Origin: Myxococcales bacterium
GTDB lineage: Bacteria; Myxococcota_A; Polyangia; Polyangiales; Polyangiaceae
Assembly (NCBI GenBank): GCA_025355005.1
Contig: JANXLV010000208.1
Coordinates: 35,807 to 99,806 of the forward strand
Length of the DNA stretch: 64,000 nt
Direction of reading: 5' to 3'
Under the pieces are notes generated by a model. It had not been told where the DNA came from, did no database searches, and worked only from the letters and a program-made list of their open reading frames with translations. Positions 23,671 through 32,750 of this stretch are shown piece after piece (position 1 is the first letter of the stretch; the number at the start of each line of letters is the position of its first letter). The position numbers were made by a program, and so were the translations under genes.

Positions 23671-26600
23671 CTACTCCGCGGCCGGAGCGGGGGGCGGTAG
23701 ATCCACTGTTCGGACGCTGGAGGGCTCCTGCCTGGTGGGCGGCTTCTGCTTCCGCGAGAGCTTGCTGAGCGCGAGATAGATGACGGGCGTCGTGAAGAGC
23801 GTGAGCGCCTGCGAGACGATCAGCCCTCCGACGATGGAGATGCCGAGCGGCCTGCGCAGCTCCGCGCCCATGCCCGTTCCGAACGCGAGCGGCAACGCGC
23901 CGAGCAGCGCGGCGAGCGTGGTCATGAGGATCGGACGAAAGCGGAGCACGCACGCGTCGTAGACCGCCTTGTCGGGCAGCTCTCCGTGGTCGCGCTCCAG
24001 TTCGATCGCGAAGTCGACCATCATGATCGCGTTCTTCTTCACGATGCCTATGAGCAAGATGATGCCGATGATGGCGATGATGGAGAGCTCGGTGCCACTG
24101 ATCTGCAGCGCCAGCAGCGCGCCCAGGCCTGCGGATGGGAGCGTGGAGAGGATCGTGATCGGATGCACGTAGCTCTCGTAGAGGATGCCGAGCACCACGT
24201 AGACCGCGATGAGCGCCGTCAGGATGAGCCACGGCTCGCTCTTGAGCGACGCCTGGAACGCCTGCGCGGTGCCCTGGAAGGAGCCTCGTACGCTCGCTGG
24301 CATGCCTATCTCGCGCTCCGCATCGGCGATCTGCTTGATGGCGTCGGAGAGCGAGCGCCCAGGCGCCAGGTTGAACGAGAGCGTCACGCTCGGGAACTGG
24401 CTCTGGTGATTCACCGCAAGCGGCGTGAGTGAGCGCCTGGTCTTCGTGAACGTGGAGAGCGGCGCCAGCCCGTCCCCGCTGGTCCTCACGTAGACCTTGT
24501 CGAGCGCGTCCGGGGTTCCAAGGTACTGCGGCAGCACCTCCATCACGACACGGTACTGATTCAGCTCCGTGAACATGGTGGCGACCTGGCGCTGCCCGAA
24601 GGCGTCGTAGAGGGTGTCGTCTACGGCGGCGGCTGTGATCCCCATGCGCGACGCGGTGTCGCGATCGATGTCCACGTCGAGCTCGAGCCCGGCCGCCTGC
24701 ATGTCGGTGTTGGCGTCCTTCACATCGGGGATCTTCCGCATGCGCGCGAGCAGCCGTGGCGCCCAGACGCGCAGGTCATCCAGGCTCGCCGACTGCATCG
24801 TGTACTGGTACTGCGTGCGCCCGCCACGCCCGCCGACGCGAAGGTCCTGCGCGGCCTGCATGAAGCACGTGATGCCCTCCACCTTGCCGAGCTTCGGGCG
24901 AAGACGCGCGATGATCTCATCGGCCGAGACCTTGCGCCCTGGCTTGGGCGTGAGGTCCATGAACACGCTGCCCGTGTTTCCGCCGCCGCCCGGACCACCG
25001 CCGATGAACGAGACGAAGTGCCCGATATCCGGGTCCTGATCGACGATGGCGTTCACGCGCTCCTGGCGCGCCTTCATCTCCGCGAAGGAAACGTCCTGCG
25101 GCGCCTCGGTGAAGCCCATGATGAGGCCGTTGTCCTGCTGCGGAAACAGGCCCTTTGGCGTGACCCAGAAGAGCCAGATGGTGAGCGCCACCGCCGCGAG
25201 CGTCACCAGCTGGGAGACCAACCGAAACCGAAGCACCACGCGCAGGACGGCCGCGTAGACGTCGCGCATGCCGTTGAATGCCCACTCGGTGGCGCGGTAG
25301 AAGACGCCGTGCGCTTCGTGGGTCTCGGCGCGCAGGAGCTTTGCGCACATCATGGGCGTGAGCGTCAGCGAGACGACCGCCGACAGCGCGACGGCCACGC
25401 TGAGCGTGACGGCGAACTCGCGGAAGAGCATGCCGACGACGCCGCCCATCAGCAGGATCGGGATGAAGACCGCGAGCAGCGACACGGTGATGGAGACGAT
25501 GGTGAAGCCGATCTGCTTCGCGCCCTTCACGGCGGCCTCGTACGGCGTGTCCCCGAGCTCGATGAAGCGGGCGATGTTCTCCGTGACCACGATGGCGTCG
25601 TCCACGACGAAGCCGGTGGAGATGGTGAGCGCCATGAGCGACAGGTTGTCGACGCTGTAGTGCAGCAGGTACATCACGCCGAACGTGCCGAGGAGCGAGA
25701 GCGGCACCGCGACGCTGGGAATGGCCGTGGCGCGAAGGGTGCGCAGAAAGAAGAAGACCACGAAGATGACCAGGCCCACCGAGATGAGCAGCGTGTGCTC
25801 CACGTCTGCGACGGAGCCGCGGATGGTCTGCGTGCGGTCCAGCGCCACGTCGATGTCGATGGCCTGCGAGACGCTGGTGCGCAGCGTGGGGAGGAGGGCC
25901 CGTATGCGCTCGTTCGTCTCGATGATGTTGGCGCCGGGCTGCCTCCGGATGATGAGCATCACGGCGCGCCTCGTGTCCATCCACGCGGCGACGCGGTTGT
26001 TCTCCACGTCGTCCGTGACGCGTGCGACGTCCTCCAGACGGACGGTGCCCTTCTGCGTCGTGCTGCTGAGGACGAGCTTCTTGTAGTTCGCGGCCCCGAA
26101 GAGCTGATCGTTCGCGCCGACAATCACCTGCGATGACGCCCCGGCGATGGAGCCCTTCGGTCCGTTCGCGGTGGCCTGCGAGAGCACGTTTCGCACGTCC
26201 TCGAGCGAGAGCCCCAGCCCGGCGAGCAACACCGGGTCCACCTGCACACGCACGGCCGGCGACTGCCCGCCACCCACGAAGACCTGGCCGACGCCCGAGG
26301 TCTGGGAGATCTTCTGCGCGACGACGGTGTTTGCAGCGTCGAAGATGGCGGACAGCGGGACCGTCCCGCTCGTGAGCGAGAGGATCATGATGGGCGAGTC
26401 GGACGGGTTCACCTTCCGGTACGTCGGTCGGAACGGTAGGCCCGGCGGGAGCTCCCCACCCGCGGCGGCGATCGCCGCTTGCACGTCACGCGCGGCGGAG
26501 TCCACGTCGCGCGCAATGTCGAACTGGAGCGTGATCTGGGTGGAGCCCATCGACGACGACGACGTGATCTCCGTGACGCCGGCGATGCGTCCGAAGCGGC

Positions 26601-26805
26601 GCTCGAGCGGCGTCGCGACGGAGGAGGCCATCGTCTCCGGGCTCGCGCCGGGAAGGTTCGCAGACACCTGGATCGTGGGAAAATCAAGCTGCGGAAGCGG
26701 CGAGACCGGCAGGTTGAAATACGCGAGGAAGCCGGACAGCAAGAGCGCTGCCGCGAGGAGAGAGGTCGCGATGGGCCTCTTGATGAAGGGAAGCGAGATG
26801 GTCAC
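23671..26805 (-). CDS. mdtC: RND efflux transporter inner-membrane subunit, MdtC-like
   Basis: A 1044-aa AcrB/MdtBC-class transporter with twelve transmembrane helices and two large periplasmic loops. It begins FIKRPIATSLLAAALLLSGF, has the RND helix-4 proton-relay region (FVVDDAIVVTENI with paired Asp) and repeats the internal symmetry in the second half (IGIILLIGIVKKNAIMMVDF). It starts at GTG, overlapping the mdtB-like stop by four bases (GTGA). MdtB and MdtC form a heterotrimer in enterobacteria, so the two proteins probably assemble together. It is the last gene of the operon and ends next to the lipase remnant. Confidence 0.92.
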   Translation of the reverse strand: MTISLPFIKRPIATSLLAAALLLSGFLAYFNLPVSPLPQLDFPTIQVSANLPGASPETMASSVATPLERRFGRIAGVTEITSSSSMGSTQITLQFDIARDVDSAARDVQAAIAAAGGELPPGLPFRPTYRKVNPSDSPIMILSLTSGTVPLSAIFDAANTVVAQKISQTSGVGQVFVGGGQSPAVRVQVDPVLLAGLGLSLEDVRNVLSQATANGPKGSIAGASSQVIVGANDQLFGAANYKKLVLSSTTQKGTVRLEDVARVTDDVENNRVAAWMDTRRAVMLIIRRQPGANIIETNERIRALLPTLRTSVSQAIDIDVALDRTQTIRGSVADVEHTLLISVGLVIFVVFFFLRTLRATAIPSVAVPLSLLGTFGVMYLLHYSVDNLSLMALTISTGFVVDDAIVVTENIARFIELGDTPYEAAVKGAKQIGFTIVSITVSLLAVFIPILLMGGVVGMLFREFAVTLSVAVALSAVVSLTLTPMMCAKLLRAETHEAHGVFYRATEWAFNGMRDVYAAVLRVVLRFRLVSQLVTLAAVALTIWLFWVTPKGLFPQQDNGLIMGFTEAPQDVSFAEMKARQERVNAIVDQDPDIGHFVSFIGGGPGGGGNTGSVFMDLTPKPGRKVSADEIIARLRPKLGKVEGITCFMQAAQDLRVGGRGGRTQYQYTMQSASLDDLRVWAPRLLARMRKIPDVKDANTDMQAAGLELDVDIDRDTASRMGITAAAVDDTLYDAFGQRQVATMFTELNQYRVVMEVLPQYLGTPDALDKVYVRTSGDGLAPLSTFTKTRRSLTPLAVNHQSQFPSVTLSFNLAPGRSLSDAIKQIADAEREIGMPASVRGSFQGTAQAFQASLKSEPWLILTALIAVYVVLGILYESYVHPITILSTLPSAGLGALLALQISGTELSIIAIIGIILLIGIVKKNAIMMVDFAIELERDHGELPDKAVYDACVLRFRPILMTTLAALLGALPLAFGTGMGAELRRPLGISIVGGLIVSQALTLFTTPVIYLALSKLSRKQKPPTRQEPSSVRTVDLPPPAPAAE

Positions 26806-29800
26806 GGCAGCGCGGTCGCCTCCGCGCGCGGTTCTTCCTTTCGGCCGGTGAGGAACCTGCCTACCTTCACCATCGCGAGATACACGACGGGCGTAGTGTA
26901 GAGCGTGAGCACCTGCGAGATGATGAGGCCGCCGACGATGGTGATGCCAAGCGGGCGTCGCAGCTCCGCGCCGGTGCCCGTGCCCAGGGCGAGCGGCAGG
27001 CCGCCGAGCAGCGCAGCCATGGTGGTCATCATGATCGGCCGGAAGCGGAGGAGGCACGCCTGGTGAATGGCCTCGAGCGGCGACAGGCCCTGGTCGCGCT
27101 CTGCCTCCAGCGCGAAGTCGATCATCATGATCGCATTCTTCTTCACGATACCTATGAGCAAGATGATCCCTATCAGCGCGATGACGCTGAACTCCTCGCG
27201 CAGGAGGATGAGCGCCAGGAACGCGCCCACGCCGGCGGACGGAAGGGACGACAGGATCGTGATCGGGTGGATGTAGCTCTCGTAGAGCACGCCCAGCACG
27301 ATGTAGACGGTGATGAGCGCCGCCAGGATGAGCAGCGGCTCGCTCTGCAGTGACGCCTGGAACGCGCTCGCAGCGCCCTGAAAATTCGCGTGCAGGCCCG
27401 GTGGCAACCCCATGGTCGCCTCCGCCTCCCGGATCTTGGTGACGGCATCACCGAGCGACACACCGGGCGCCGTGTCGAAGGAGATCGTGGCCGCGGGGAA
27501 CTGGCCCTCGTGCGCGACGGACAGCTGCGTGGTCTGCGGCGTCATCACGCAGAACGAGGAGAGCGGCACCTGATCGCCGCTGCTCGAGCGGACGTAGAGG
27601 TTCGTGAGCACGCTCGGATCTTTCGCGAGCTCCGGCTTCACCTCCAGGATGACGCGATAGAGGTTCAGCTGCGTGAAGATGGTGGAGACCTGGCGCTGCC
27701 CGAACGCGTCGTAGAGCGTGTCGTCGATCATCTGCGGCGAGATGCCGAGACGGGAGGCCGTGTCGCGATCGATCGTGACCGACATCTGCTGGCCGCCGTT
27801 CTGCGCGTCGCTCGCCACGCCGCGGAGCTCCGGCACCGTGCGCAGCTTCTCGACCAGGCGCGGCGTCCACTCTGCGAGCTCACGCGCGTCCGCGTCCTCC
27901 ACCGTGTACTGGTACTGCGTGCGGCTGGTGCGGCTGTCGATCTGGAGATCCTGCACGGATTGCAGGTAGACCGACACGCCCGTCACCTCGGAAAGCTTCG
28001 GCGCAAGGCGCCGCATGATCGCGTCCGCGGACGCCTTCCGCACGGCGCGCGGCGTGAGCGAGATGCTGAGGCGCCCGGTGTTGGTGGTGGCGTTGCTCCC
28101 ATCCGCGCCGATGAAGGAAGCAACGGTCGCCACGTCGGGGTCGCCGAGAAGAACGTTTGCTACGCTCTCCTGCAGCGCGGACATGTGCTGAAAGGAGACC
28201 TCCGGCGCGGCCTCCGTCACGCCCACGATCATCCCCGTGTCCTGCGAAGGAAAGAACCCCTTCGGAACGATCCACGCGAGCAGCCCGGTGAGAACCAGCG
28301 TGGCGAACGTCACGACGAGCGTGGTTCGCTGGTGACCCAGGACCCATCGCAGGCCGCCGGCGTAGAGGGACAGCATGCCGTCGAATGCGCGCTCGCTCGC
28401 GCGGTAGAGCATGCCTCGCTCGGACGCCTTGGGCTCGGGCGCAAGGAGGTGCGCGCACATCATCGGCGTCAGGGTGAGCGAGAGGATCGCGGAGACGAAG
28501 ATCGCGGCCGCGAGGGTGACGGCGAACTCGCGGAAGAGACGGCCGATGATGCCGCCCATGAACAAGAGCGGGATGAGCACGCACACGAGCGACACCGTCA
28601 GGGAGACGATGGTGAATCCGATCTGTTTCGCGCCCTTGCGCGCGGCGTCGTACGGCGTGTAGCCCTCCTCGATGTAGCGCGCGATGTTCTCGATCATCAC
28701 GATCGCGTCGTCCACCACGAAGCCCGTGGAGATGGTGAGCGCCATGAGCGACAGGTTGTTCAGGCTGTAGCCCGCGATCCACATCACGCCGAACGTGCCC
28801 ACGAGTGACAGCGGCACCGCGACGCTGGGGATCGCCGTTGCCCGCAAATTGCGCAGGAATCCGAAGATAACGAGCACGACCAGGCCGATGGTGAGGACCA
28901 GCGTGAACTCCACGTCCTCGACCGATGCGCGCACCGTCTCCGTGCGGTCCGACAGCACCGCCACGTCGATGCCCTGCGGCAGTGCGGCCTTGAGCTGCAC
29001 GAGCAGCGCCTTCACGCGCTCCGCGACCTCGATCACGTTGGCCCCGGGCTGCCTCTGTACGCTGAGGATGACCGCGCGCTTCTTCCCCGCCCATCCGGCG
29101 AGCTGCGTGTTCTCTACCGAGTCCTCCACGCGCGCGATCTCCGACATGCGGATCGCGGCGCCGTTCTTGTACGCGACGATGACGGACCTCACGGCCTTCG
29201 CGTCGTAGAGCTGGTCGTTCGTCGCGAGCGTGAAGCTCTGCTTCGGCCCGTCCAGCGTGCCTTTGGGCTGGTTCACGTTCGCCGACACGATGGCCGCGCG
29301 CACGTCCTCGAGCGAGAGGCCTGCGCCGGCGAGCGCGCGCGGATCGGCCTGTACGCGCACCGCGGGCTTCTGTCCGCCGTTCAACGTGACCAGGCCGACG
29401 CCGGACACCTGCGAGATCTTCTGCGCGAGAATGGAGTCCGCGTAGTCGTCGACCTGCCGGATCGGCATGCTCTCGGAGCTCACGGCAAGCGTGATGATGG
29501 GCGTGTCCGCAGGGTTCGACTTGGAGTACGTCGGCGGCGTGGGCAACGTACGCGGGAGCAGGCTGGAGGCCGCGTTGATGGCAGCCTGCACGTCCTGCTC
29601 GGCCGCGTCGATGTTGCGTTCCAGGCTGAATTGCAGCGTGATCTGCGAGCTGCCGAACGACGACAGCGAGGTCATCTGCGCAAGCGCGGGGATCTGACCG
29701 AACTGCCGCTCGAGCGGCGTCGTGACAGCGGACGTCATCGTGTCGGCGCTCGCGCCTGGCAGGTACGTGGACACGACGATGGTCGGGTAGTCCACCTGCG

Positions 29801-29978
29801 GAAGCGCGGAGACCGGCAAGCCCAGGTATGCGAGCAGGCCCGCGAGCAACAGACCGAACATCAGCAGCGTCGTCGCGACGGGCCGCTTGATGAACGGGTC
29901 CGAGATGCTCGCGCTGGCCGGATCGTCGCCGCCCGCCTCCGATGCGCCCGAGAGATGCGGAGGAACGTCCTCTTTCAC
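26802..29978 (-). CDS. mdtB: RND efflux transporter inner-membrane subunit, MdtB-like
   Basis: A 1058-aa RND transporter paralogous to the next gene, beginning FIKRPVATTLLMFGLLLAGL after about 30 extra hydrophilic residues. It contains the proton-relay segment FVVDDAIVMIENI, the central FREFAVTLAAAIFVSAILSL and the second-half duplicate IGIILLIGIVKKNAIMMIDF. The GTG start overlaps the MdtA stop codon by four bases (GTGA). A longer open frame upstream is an artefact reading through mdtA. It probably pairs with the MdtC-like subunit to export drugs or bile-salt-type compounds, a role inferred from the family. Confidence 0.92.
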   Translation of the reverse strand: MKEDVPPHLSGASEAGGDDPASASISDPFIKRPVATTLLMFGLLLAGLLAYLGLPVSALPQVDYPTIVVSTYLPGASADTMTSAVTTPLERQFGQIPALAQMTSLSSFGSSQITLQFSLERNIDAAEQDVQAAINAASSLLPRTLPTPPTYSKSNPADTPIITLAVSSESMPIRQVDDYADSILAQKISQVSGVGLVTLNGGQKPAVRVQADPRALAGAGLSLEDVRAAIVSANVNQPKGTLDGPKQSFTLATNDQLYDAKAVRSVIVAYKNGAAIRMSEIARVEDSVENTQLAGWAGKKRAVILSVQRQPGANVIEVAERVKALLVQLKAALPQGIDVAVLSDRTETVRASVEDVEFTLVLTIGLVVLVIFGFLRNLRATAIPSVAVPLSLVGTFGVMWIAGYSLNNLSLMALTISTGFVVDDAIVMIENIARYIEEGYTPYDAARKGAKQIGFTIVSLTVSLVCVLIPLLFMGGIIGRLFREFAVTLAAAIFVSAILSLTLTPMMCAHLLAPEPKASERGMLYRASERAFDGMLSLYAGGLRWVLGHQRTTLVVTFATLVLTGLLAWIVPKGFFPSQDTGMIVGVTEAAPEVSFQHMSALQESVANVLLGDPDVATVASFIGADGSNATTNTGRLSISLTPRAVRKASADAIMRRLAPKLSEVTGVSVYLQSVQDLQIDSRTSRTQYQYTVEDADARELAEWTPRLVEKLRTVPELRGVASDAQNGGQQMSVTIDRDTASRLGISPQMIDDTLYDAFGQRQVSTIFTQLNLYRVILEVKPELAKDPSVLTNLYVRSSSGDQVPLSSFCVMTPQTTQLSVAHEGQFPAATISFDTAPGVSLGDAVTKIREAEATMGLPPGLHANFQGAASAFQASLQSEPLLILAALITVYIVLGVLYESYIHPITILSSLPSAGVGAFLALILLREEFSVIALIGIILLIGIVKKNAIMMIDFALEAERDQGLSPLEAIHQACLLRFRPIMMTTMAALLGGLPLALGTGTGAELRRPLGITIVGGLIISQVLTLYTTPVVYLAMVKVGRFLTGRKEEPRAEATALP

Positions 29979-31201
29979 GGCGCCGGGCTCGCGGAGGACT
30001 GCGGTCGTGTCGACACGCGGCTTCCGGGCGCGAGCTGGCTCTGACCGTCCGTGATGACCTTCTCGCCTGCGCGCAGGCCCTTCGCGATCAGGACGATCTC
30101 GCCTTGCGTCGAGTCGATCTCGCACGGGCGCGGCTGCGCAGTTCCGTCGTCGCTCACGACGTAGACGAATGTTCCGCTGGGCCCGCGCTGGATCGCGGGC
30201 GCGGGCACCACGATCGCGCCCTTCCTCGTGGTGACGACGAGGCGCGCCTTCACGAACTCGTTCGGCCACAGCGCGCGGTCGGGGTTGGGGAACGTCGCCT
30301 TCAGGCGGATGGTCGCCGTGGTCGTGTTGATCTGGTTGTCGATCACGAGCAGCTCGCCCTTGCCGAGCTTCGTGGTGCCGTCGCGCGCGTAGGCCTCCAC
30401 GACCAGCGGGGACTCCTTCTGCTTCTGGGCGATCTTCGGGAGATCGTCCTCGGGAAGCGTGAAGAGGACAGCGATCGGATCGAGCTGCGTGAGCACGACG
30501 ATGCCCGTGGGATCCGAAGCGTGCACGACGTTCCCCTGATCGACCATGCGCACGCCCGTCACGCCGTCGATGGGCGAGACGATGCGCGCGTACTCGATGT
30601 TCAGCCTCGCGGCGTCCACCGCAGCCTGGTCCTGTCGCACCTGCGCCATCAGCTGCGCGGTCTGCGCGTGCTGGTCCGTGAGCTGCTGCTCCGAGACGAG
30701 CTTCTGCTCCAGGAGCTTCTGGTAACGGCCCTCGTTCAGGCGCGCGTTGTCGAGGAGGGCCTGGTCCCTGGCCAGCACGGCCTCTGCGTTGCGCTGCGCG
30801 ATCGCGAACGGTCGCGAATCCACGAGCGCGAGCACGTCGCCCTTCTTGACGTTCTGGCCCTCCTTGAAGAGGACCTGGTCCAGACGTCCGTCGATCTGCG
30901 TCTTCACGGTGACCGTCGCAAGCGGCAGCACGTTGCCGAGCCCCTCGAGGACGATGGGGACGTCCTTTGCCTCCGCGATCGAAACCGTGACGGGTATCAC
31001 GCGCGCCGCCGAGCCAGATGCCGCGGGCGCGCCGCCTTGCCCAGCGGGCGCTTGCGTACGCACGCGCACCAGCCATGCAACGCCGCCGATGGCGACGATC
31101 GCGACGACGATGCCGATCGCGCGGCCCACGCCACCGCGCTTCGATTGCGGCGCGACAGGGACGGCGTCGTACGGTTGGTTGGGCTTCTGGTTGGGAGTCA
31201 T
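29975..31201 (-). CDS. mdtA: RND efflux periplasmic adaptor (MdtA-like membrane fusion protein)
   Basis: A 408-aa HlyD/AcrA-type adaptor. One N-terminal membrane anchor (AIGIVVAIVAIGGVAWLV, about 28-45) is followed by an Ala/Gly linker, a lipoyl/barrel-sandwich domain (TVKTQIDGRLDQVLFKEGQNVKKGDVLALVD), an alpha-hairpin of about 70 residues (QLTDQHAQTAQLMAQVRQDQ), and a beta-barrel and membrane-proximal part (FVKARLVVTTRKGAIVVPAPAIQ). It overlaps TolC and MdtB by four bases on each side and would bridge the pump to the outer-membrane channel. Confidence 0.93.
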   Translation of the reverse strand: MTPNQKPNQPYDAVPVAPQSKRGGVGRAIGIVVAIVAIGGVAWLVRVRTQAPAGQGGAPAASGSAARVIPVTVSIAEAKDVPIVLEGLGNVLPLATVTVKTQIDGRLDQVLFKEGQNVKKGDVLALVDSRPFAIAQRNAEAVLARDQALLDNARLNEGRYQKLLEQKLVSEQQLTDQHAQTAQLMAQVRQDQAAVDAARLNIEYARIVSPIDGVTGVRMVDQGNVVHASDPTGIVVLTQLDPIAVLFTLPEDDLPKIAQKQKESPLVVEAYARDGTTKLGKGELLVIDNQINTTTATIRLKATFPNPDRALWPNEFVKARLVVTTRKGAIVVPAPAIQRGPSGTFVYVVSDDGTAQPRPCEIDSTQGEIVLIAKGLRAGEKVITDGQSQLAPGSRVSTRPQSSASPAP

Positions 31202-32574
31202 CGGCGACCCAGGGCTGAGAGGAGCTGCGCGCGCGCGCTCGAGAGGTTGAACTGCGCCGAGATGAGCGTTGCGTCGGCGTTGGTCTTCACCACCTGCGCG
31301 TCACCGAGCTCGATGATCGTGCCCACGCCCTGCGTGTACCGGCCCTCCGCAAGACGGAGGCGCTCGTTCGCGTTCACGCGCGCCTCGTCGGCCGCGGCGA
31401 TGGTGGCCTTCGCGCCCCGCACCGAGAGCCACGCGCTCTCGACGTCGTACCGGATCTGCAACCGCTCCGCCTCGTGTGCCGCGGCCGTGACGTCGATGTT
31501 CGCCTCGGCCTCGCGGACCTGGCCGCGCGTGAATCCGCCCTGGAAAATAGGCCAGCTGGCGACGGCGCCCACGTTCCACGCGGGCACCAGTGAGTCGGCG
31601 CTGAGTCCGCTCGCGGAGGCGCCGGCCTGGGCGCTCAGCGTCGGGTAATACGCGCCCTGCAGCCCCTTCAGCGTGAGCTCGTTCGCTTCGCGCTGGCGCA
31701 TCAGCGCAGCGAGCTCGGGTCGCTCCGCGGTCGCGCGCGTGACCAGCTGCTCGAGCGGGAGGTCCTCGCCGTCGATCGCCGGGAGCTCCTCGTCCGCGAC
31801 GTCGAACTCGTGCTCCACGCCCCCGACCGATTGCGAGAGCTGCGCCTTCGCGATCTCGTATGCGTTCTGTGAGGTCACGAGCTGCACGCGCGCGTTCGCG
31901 ACGTCGCTCTTCGCCTGCGCGAGATCGATCTCCGGCCGCGTGCCCACGCTCACGAACCCGAGGACCTGCTTCGTGTGCTTCTCGTTGTTGGAGAGCGTCT
32001 CCACCGCGACCTGGATGAGCGCCTTCTGCGCGCGCGCCAGGAAGAACGCACGACGCACGTTGACCAGCACGGACAGCTCGGTCGCTCGCTCGCTCTCGCG
32101 CAGCGATTCAGCCTGGCTGCCCGCCGCCTCGAATTTGCGGTAATTCACGCCGAAATCCCACAGCAGCTGCGTGGCCGTCGCGTTGAACGAGAAGATGTCG
32201 TACTCGCTTCTGGGCGCCCCGCTGCCGGCGCTGCCAGCTCCGGTGGCTCCTGCGCTCGTAGGGGCTCCGTGGGCGCCGTACGCGTGCAGCACGCTCGCGG
32301 TCCCGCCGATCTGCAGGAGCATGGGAGCCCGCGCCTGATCCTTGCGACCCAGCTGCGCCTCGACCTGTGCGCGTGCGGTGAGCAGCGCTGGCTGCTTTCG
32401 AATCGCGATGCGCAGCGCGTCCTCGAGTCGCAGCACATCACCGCGAGGCTCGACGGCGTCGCCGGCGGGCGCGCCCCATGTGCTCGGCGTTGCGGTCGCG
32501 GGGCTGCTCGACGAAGGCGCAGCGACCGGCGCGGCTTGCATCGGGATGGTGAGCAGTAGGGCGAGGGAGTGCAT
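31198..32574 (-). CDS. TolC-type outer-membrane efflux channel
   Basis: A 458-aa protein with a signal peptide (MHSLALLLTIPMQAAPVAA) and two repeated OEP domains. Each has long amphipathic helices rich in Ala, Glu and Arg (AEAERLQIRYDVESAWLSVR, ATELSVLVNVRRAFFLAR), as expected of the periplasmic tunnel, and the typical YxxGxxxxxEL-like TQGVGTIIELGDAQ. The first ATG of the signal peptide was chosen over an upstream ATG that would add 22 polar residues. It is the first gene of the four-gene pump operon and overlaps mdtA by four bases. A transcription start upstream is expected but no clear promoter is seen. Confidence 0.9.
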   Translation of the reverse strand: MHSLALLLTIPMQAAPVAAPSSSSPATATPSTWGAPAGDAVEPRGDVLRLEDALRIAIRKQPALLTARAQVEAQLGRKDQARAPMLLQIGGTASVLHAYGAHGAPTSAGATGAGSAGSGAPRSEYDIFSFNATATQLLWDFGVNYRKFEAAGSQAESLRESERATELSVLVNVRRAFFLARAQKALIQVAVETLSNNEKHTKQVLGFVSVGTRPEIDLAQAKSDVANARVQLVTSQNAYEIAKAQLSQSVGGVEHEFDVADEELPAIDGEDLPLEQLVTRATAERPELAALMRQREANELTLKGLQGAYYPTLSAQAGASASGLSADSLVPAWNVGAVASWPIFQGGFTRGQVREAEANIDVTAAAHEAERLQIRYDVESAWLSVRGAKATIAAADEARVNANERLRLAEGRYTQGVGTIIELGDAQVVKTNADATLISAQFNLSSARAQLLSALGRR

Positions 32575-32750
32575 GCGACGTGGGGACAGGGGAAGCTCGA
32601 CGGTAGCTGGCCGAAGATGTGTAGTCACCTGCTCCGGCAACCGCGAACCTATCCGACGATGGGGGGCCGATTGGCTACGAACCCCCTCATTTTCGGGTCC
32701 AGGCGCTGGTCTTGTCCAGGGATGGCGACGGCTCGGCGCAGCTTTCGGCT

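Noticed and set aside
24917..25984. 355-aa minus-strand frame rich in His, Arg and Gly
   Set aside because: It is an out-of-frame reading of the MdtC-like gene, whose own frame has all RND motifs.
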